Source: Balaenoptera acutorostrata (Eukaryota > Chordata > Mammalia > Artiodactyla > Balaenopteridae). From it: 64,000 bases of DNA. A program made the translations under genes and the position numbers. Below the pieces are notes generated by a model, which was not told the origin of the DNA, searched no databases, and saw only the letters and a program-made list of their open reading frames with translations. Location of the stretch: the NCBI RefSeq assembly GCF_949987535.1, contig NC_080081.1:37364428-37428427 (forward strand), written 5' to 3'. Shown piece after piece: positions 59,186-64,000 of this stretch. The number at the start of each line of letters is the position of its first letter. The stretch's first letter is position 1.

Positions 59186-61689
59186 ATTCCTAGGTATTTT
59201 ATTCTTTTTGATGTGATGGTAAATGGGATTGTTTCTTGAATTTCTCTTTCTGTTCTTTTTGTTAGTGTATAGAAATGCAACATATTTCTGTGTATTAATT
59301 TTATAACCTGCAAATTTACAAAATTCACTGATGATCTCTAGTAGTTTTCTTGTAGAATATTTAGGATTTTGTATGTATAGTAGCATGTCATCTGCAAACA
59401 GTAAGAGTTTAACTTCTTCTTTTCCCATTTGGATTCTTTTTATTTCTTTTTCTTCTCTGATTGCCATGGCTAGGACCTCCAAAGCTATGTTGAATAAGAG
59501 TGGTGCGTGTGGATATCCTTTTCTTCTTCCAAATCACAGAAAAAATGTTTTCAACTTTTCACCATTGCGTATAATGTTAGCTGTAGGTTTGTCATATATT
59601 GCCTTTATTATGTTGAGGTGTGTTTCCTCTTTGCCCACTTTTTGGAGTGTTTTTATCATAAATGAGTGTTGAATTTTGTCAAAAGCTTTTTCTGCATCTA
59701 TTGAGATGATCGTATGGTTTTCATTCTTCAATTTCTTGATGTGGTGTATCACACTGATTAATTTGCAGATATTAAAAAATCCTTGCATCCCTGGGATAAA
59801 TCCCACTTGATCATGGTGTATGATTCTTTTAATGTACTGTTGGATTCAGATGTTAGTATTTTGTTGAGGATTTTTGTGTCTATGTTCACCAATGATATTG
59901 GCCTGTAGTTTTGTTTTTTTGTGGTATCATTGTCTGCTTTTGGTATCAGGGTGATGGTGGCCTCATAGAAGAAACTTGTGAGTGTTCTTCCCTCTGTTAT
60001 ATTTTAGAAGATTTTGAGGAGGATAGGTGTTACCTCTTCTCTAAAAGTTTAATAGAATTTGCCTGTGAAGCCATCTGATACTGCACTTTTGTTTGTTGGA
60101 AAATTTTTAGTCACAGTTTCAATTTCAGTGCTTGGTCTGTTCATATTTTCTATTTTTTCCTGGTTCAGTCTTGGGAGATTGTACCTTTCTAAAAATTTGT
60201 TCATTTCTTCCAGGTCATCCATTTTATTGGCATATAGTTGTTTGTAGTAGTCTCTTATGATCTTATGTATTTCTGTGGTGTCAGTTGTAACTTATCCTTT
60301 TTCATTTCTAATTTTATTGATTTGAGTCCTCACCCTTTTTTGCCTGATGAGTCTGGTTAAAGGGTTTTCAGTTTTGTTTATCTTTTCAAAGAACCAGCTT
60401 TAGTTTCATTGATCTATGGTATTTGTTTACTTCTTCTTTATTTCATTTATTTCTGCTCTGATATTTATGATTTCTTTCCTTCTACTAACTTCAGGTTTTG
60501 TGTTTTCTTCTTTCTCTAGTTGCTTTAGGTATAAGTTTAGATTGTTTATTTGATTTTTTTGTTTGTTTGTTTCATGAGGTAAGATTCTATTGTTGTAAAC
60601 TTCCCTCTTAGAACTGTTTTTGTTGCATCCCACAGGTTTTGGATCATTATACTTTCATTTTTATTTGTCTCTAGGTATTTTTTTATTTCCTCTTTGAGTT
60701 TTTCAGTGATCCGTTGGTTGTTCAGTAGCATATTGTTTACTCTCCACATGTGTGTGTTTTTTACAGTTTTTTTTTTTCTTGTAGTTTATTTCTAATCTCA
60801 TAACTTTGTGGTCAGACAAGGTGCTTGATATGATTCCAATTTTCTTAAATTTACTGAGGCTCGCTTTGTGGCCCAGCATGTGGTCAGTCCTGGAGAATGT
60901 TCCATGGGCACATAGGAAGAATGTGTATTCTGCTGCTTTTGAATGGAATGCTCTATAAATATCATTTACATTCATCTGGTCAAATGTGTCATTTCAGGCC
61001 TGTTTTTCCTTATTGATTTTCTGTCTGGATGATCTGTCCATTGATGAAAGTGTGGTGTTAAAGTCCTCTACTATTATTGTGTTACTGTTGATTTCTCCTT
61101 TTATGGCTGTTAGTATTTGCCTTATATATTGAGATGCTCAATATATATATGTTGGGTATGTATATATTTACAATTGTTATATCTTCTTCTTGGATTGATC
61201 ACTTGATCATTATGTAGTGTCCTTCTTTGTCACTTATAACAGCCTTTATTTTAAAGTCTATTTTGTCTGATATGAGTATTTCTACTCCAGCTTTCTTTTG
61301 ATCTCTATTTGCATGGAATACATTTCCCCATTCCCTCACTTTCAGTCTGTATGTTCCTAGGTCTCAAGCAGGTCTCTTGTATATAACATGTATATACATG
61401 TCTTGTTTTTGCTTCCATTCAGCCAGGCTATGTCTTTTGGATGGAGCATTTTATTTAAGGTAATTATCTTTATGTAAGTTCCTATTGCCATTTTTTAATT
61501 GTTTTGGTTTTGTTTTTGTAGGTCCTTTTTCTTCCCTTCCTCTCTTGTTCTCTTCTCCTGTGGTTTGATGAACATCTTTATTGTTGTGTTTGCATTGTTT
61601 CTTCTTTTTTGTGTGTGTATCTATTGTAGTTTTTGAGTTTACTATTCCAATGAGGTTTTGATAGAGCTGTCTATATGTGTACAAGGTTG

Positions 61690-62635
61690 TTTTAATTTGC
61701 TGGTCTCTTTCCCACCTAGTGAAGTTCCTTTAGTATTTGTTGCAAAGCTGGTCTGGTGGTGCTCAATCCTCTTAGCTTTTCCTTGTCTGTGAAGGTTTTT
61801 GATTTCTCCATCAAATCTGAATGAAAGCCTTGCTGGGTAGAGTATTCTTAGTTGCAGGTTCTTCCCTTTCATCCCTTGAAATATATCTTGCCACTTCCTT
61901 CTGGCCTGCAGAGCATCTGCTGAGAAACCTGCTGATAACCTTATGGGAGTTCCCTTGTATGTTATTTGTTGTTTTTTCCTTGTTGCTTTTAATATTTTTT
62001 CTTTGTATTTAATTTTTTTTAGTTTGATTATTATGTGTCTTAGCATGTTCCTCCTTGGGTTTATCCTGCCTGAGAGTGTCTGTGCTTCCTGCATTGGGTG
62101 ACTGTTTCCTTTCCCATGTTAGGGAAGTTTTCGGCAATTATTTATTCAAATATTTTCTTGGGTCCTTTCTCTCTTTCTTTTCCTTCTTGGACTCCTATAA
62201 TGTGAATTTTGGTGAATTTAATGTTGTCCCAGAGGTCTCTTAGAATGTCTTCATTTCTTTTCATTCCTTTTTTTTTTTTTTTTTTTTTCTTATTCTGTTC
62301 TGCAGCAGAGATTTCCACCATTTTGTCTTCCAGGTCACCTATCCATTTTTCTGCCTCAGTTATTCTGCTATTGATTCTTCTAGTGTATTTTTCTTTTCAG
62401 TTATTGTGTTGGTCATCTCTGTTTGTTTGTTCTTTAGTTCTTCTAGGTCTTTGTTAATCATTTCTTGTATCTTCTCAATCCTTGCCTCCATTCTTTTTCC
62501 AAGATCCTGGATCATCTTCACAATCATTATTCTGAATTCATTTTCTGGAAGGTTGTCTATCTCCACTTCACTTACTTTTTCTTCTGGGGTTTTATCTTGT
62601 TCCTTTATCTGAGACATATTCCTCTGCCATTTCAT
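61690..62635 (-). pseudogene. L1-D ORF1, broken
   Basis: RNA-binding protein gene. It starts at the minus-strand ATG at 62633-62635 (coiled-coil part 62360-62635). It is interrupted in the coiled coil by frame loss and by an expanded A tract (T run at 62267-62289). It continues with the RRM to C-terminal region (61642-62094, containing [14 protein letters not shown]). The ADFS-type motif has changed to AGFS. Confidence 0.85.
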
Positions 62636-62737
62636 TTTATCTAATTTTCTGTGATTGTGCTTTCCATTACATAGGCTGAAGGATTATAGTTTTTCTTGCT
62701 TCTGCTCTGCCCCTTTACTTGAATATATATGCTATCA

Positions 62738-62860
62738 TAGGGCTGAAAAGTCCAAAATCTTCAAAGTAGGCTGGCAGTCTGGACACTCAGAGAAAAGTCG
62801 ACATTGCAGTCTTGAGTTGACAGGCAGTGTGGAGGAAGAAAGCCTTTTTCTTAGCAAGTT
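62738..62860 (-). mobile_element. Short repeat fragment related to 43885-44270
   Basis: Shares 'gtccaaaatcttcaaagtagg' and 'gcagtcttgagt' type phrases with the pattern of the repeat at 43885-44270. Too short to name. Confidence 0.35.
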
Positions 62861-64000
62861 TTCTTACAAAGTTGACATTCCTCTCCCATATGAGTGCTCC
62901 CTCAGGACACATGCCCAATCCCTCATAAGCAGTGTAGCTTTAATGGCAACTTCCCACCGTGAGTAAATTTACTTTCAGCAGCAAGTCTCTTTCCTCTTTT
63001 GCAACCAGCACCTCACTGCTTCTCTTTTTACCCAGCCATAAAGGCATTGGGTGTCCCACCTTCAGATTTAGAAGATGTAGATAAAAATCGGCACTAGTTC
63101 TGTAACCCTGAATCTCTATGAGGCACATGTCAAGGTTCTCCCAGGAACTATTGTATGTTGTGTTGTATTGCAGCACTGGGAAATTATTGAGAAACTGCAG
63201 TTCAGACAACATCCAGCTGTTCAGAGGTGCTGGTATTTGCTTTTGCATTCGTCCTAATCTATTCAATGAGCTTACTTAAAGTAACCAGTCAATTTGTGTG
63301 CTACAGATTCATGAGGTAATAACTTATAATGAACTGCAAATCTCTGTACTGCTTCTGTCATTGTAAACATTTTGTTGTGAAAAAAAAAAAAAAGTCAGCT
63401 GAATTAAATAGTATGCTTGGTGATGGAGTTCCTTTATATTCTGTGGGATAAGGTGCAAGCTCCTCATCCCACAGCTGGTAGGAGGAATATTGATGATGCT
63501 GCATTTTCTTTGCCTCCTCCCCATATACACTAGTTATGTAGAATCATCCTCTTTCCTTTCTGGGAAATGAAAAAATACACTGGAATTTTCTACTGTCTAA
63601 GAATTCCTTTCAAACAATTATTTTTTTTCATTCTATCTTTCGATTTTTTCTTCTCTTGGCTATTGAAAGAATTGGTCACTAATAATTTTTGTCTTCTTTT
63701 TGCAAGTCCTGTTGGCATGTGTCTTATCTTGCACTCACCCTCAATTACCCTCAGCTTTGAGACCACTGTCAATACTTTACAATATAAGAACATCAAATAT
63801 GTGGCTGAGCTCAGATTCACATCCAGATATGTGTGATGGCAGATTGTGAGTTCTTCATAAATATACTGAGTTCTCTCACAGAAAGGTAAAGGTCAGAAAT
63901 AAACAATTTTGGGGAAGTGTTCAGAGGACTCTATCTCTTACCTCTCATAATTGTATTTTTAAAACACAATACAAATCAGTTATTTAGAAAACTGAAATTT
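62861..64000. other. Unassigned sequence
   Basis: The minus-strand open frame 62940-63266 (108 codons) and others have no recognisable domain. An A14 tract lies at about 63380-63393. No gene was supported. Confidence 0.5.

Larger units (their letters stand above)
57100..61480 (-). pseudogene. L1-D ORF2, broken
   Basis: Endonuclease-RT gene reading right to left. The endonuclease region (60700-61480) contains an open remnant at 60703-60975 with the SRTDH-type block and SDHK. The RT region (59174-59806) contains FADD at about 59387-59398 on the minus strand. The connection region is at 58081-58521. The C-terminal Cys region at 57320-57514 has CWRG-X-GE where the second Cys has become Ser. Frequent frameshifts, a T21 expansion (57656-57676) and the 58567-59168 insertion make it inactive. 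Confidence 0.85.
56786..62713 (-). mobile_element. L1-D: minus-strand L1 with ORF1 and ORF2, decayed
   Basis: Reversed tail (56786-56818), 3' UTR to about 57100, ORF2 to about 61480, spacer, ORF1 (about 61690-62635) and only about 78 bp of leader. Like L1-B and L1-C it lacks the promoter-bearing 5' UTR. A second, short L1 is inserted at 58567-59168. A TSD is not obvious; 'tttact' occurs on both sides but is too short to rely on. Confidence 0.85.

Noticed and set aside
62940..63266. 108-codon minus-strand frame considered as a gene
   Set aside because: No recognisable domain or neighbour, and the length is within chance for this composition.

Overview
The window is non-coding mammalian DNA dominated by LINE-1 (L1). 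I found no host protein-coding exon, tRNA or rRNA gene. Three long tRNA-derived SINEs (7601-7925 +, 45754-46097 -, 48216-48525 -) have the head and body of the CHR family of whales, hippos and ruminants. The young L1s carry the T-rich 5' UTR and the ORF1/ORF2 style of cetartiodactyl L1. I infer a cetacean or a close relative. This rests on recalled family patterns, not on a database search. The window could be a gene desert or an intron; nothing in the sequence decides this.

Layout. 1-11900 is AT-rich old sequence with a SINE, a MaLR-like LTR (9945-10325) and simple repeats. 11935-36290 is one long nest. An ancient L1M-type element (+) is cut first by an MLT1-type LTR (13088-13633). It is cut again by a full-length but decayed L1 (here L1-A, 16221-19987 and 26113-30385) and by a younger L1 (L1-C, 30494-35500). 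L1-A is itself cut by the youngest copy, L1-B (19988-26099). L1-B keeps an intact ORF1, has an ORF2 broken by only two frameshifts, and carries about 920 bp of foreign sequence between its own 3' end and its poly(A). The target-site duplications (TSDs) and the resumption of each host element on the far side fix the order of events.

36290-45160 is old sequence with MIR, L2 and MaLR remnants, a large compound microsatellite and poly(A) tracts. 45158-50758 looks like a minus-strand twin-primed (internally inverted) L1 bounded by a 12-bp near-identical repeat. A 3-kb composite block sits inside it, flanked by a 29-bp direct repeat. 50760-56785 is mostly unassigned, with an ERV-LTR-like stretch and MIR fragments. 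56786-62713 is a minus-strand, nearly ORF-complete but decayed L1 (L1-D) with a 600-bp L1 fragment inserted in it (17-bp perfect TSD). 62713-64000 is unassigned apart from one short repeat fragment.

The elements are parasites of one another. L1 supplies the reverse transcriptase and endonuclease that mobilise L1 and, by established knowledge, SINEs. All genes here are L1 ORFs; only L1-B ORF1 is open from end to end.
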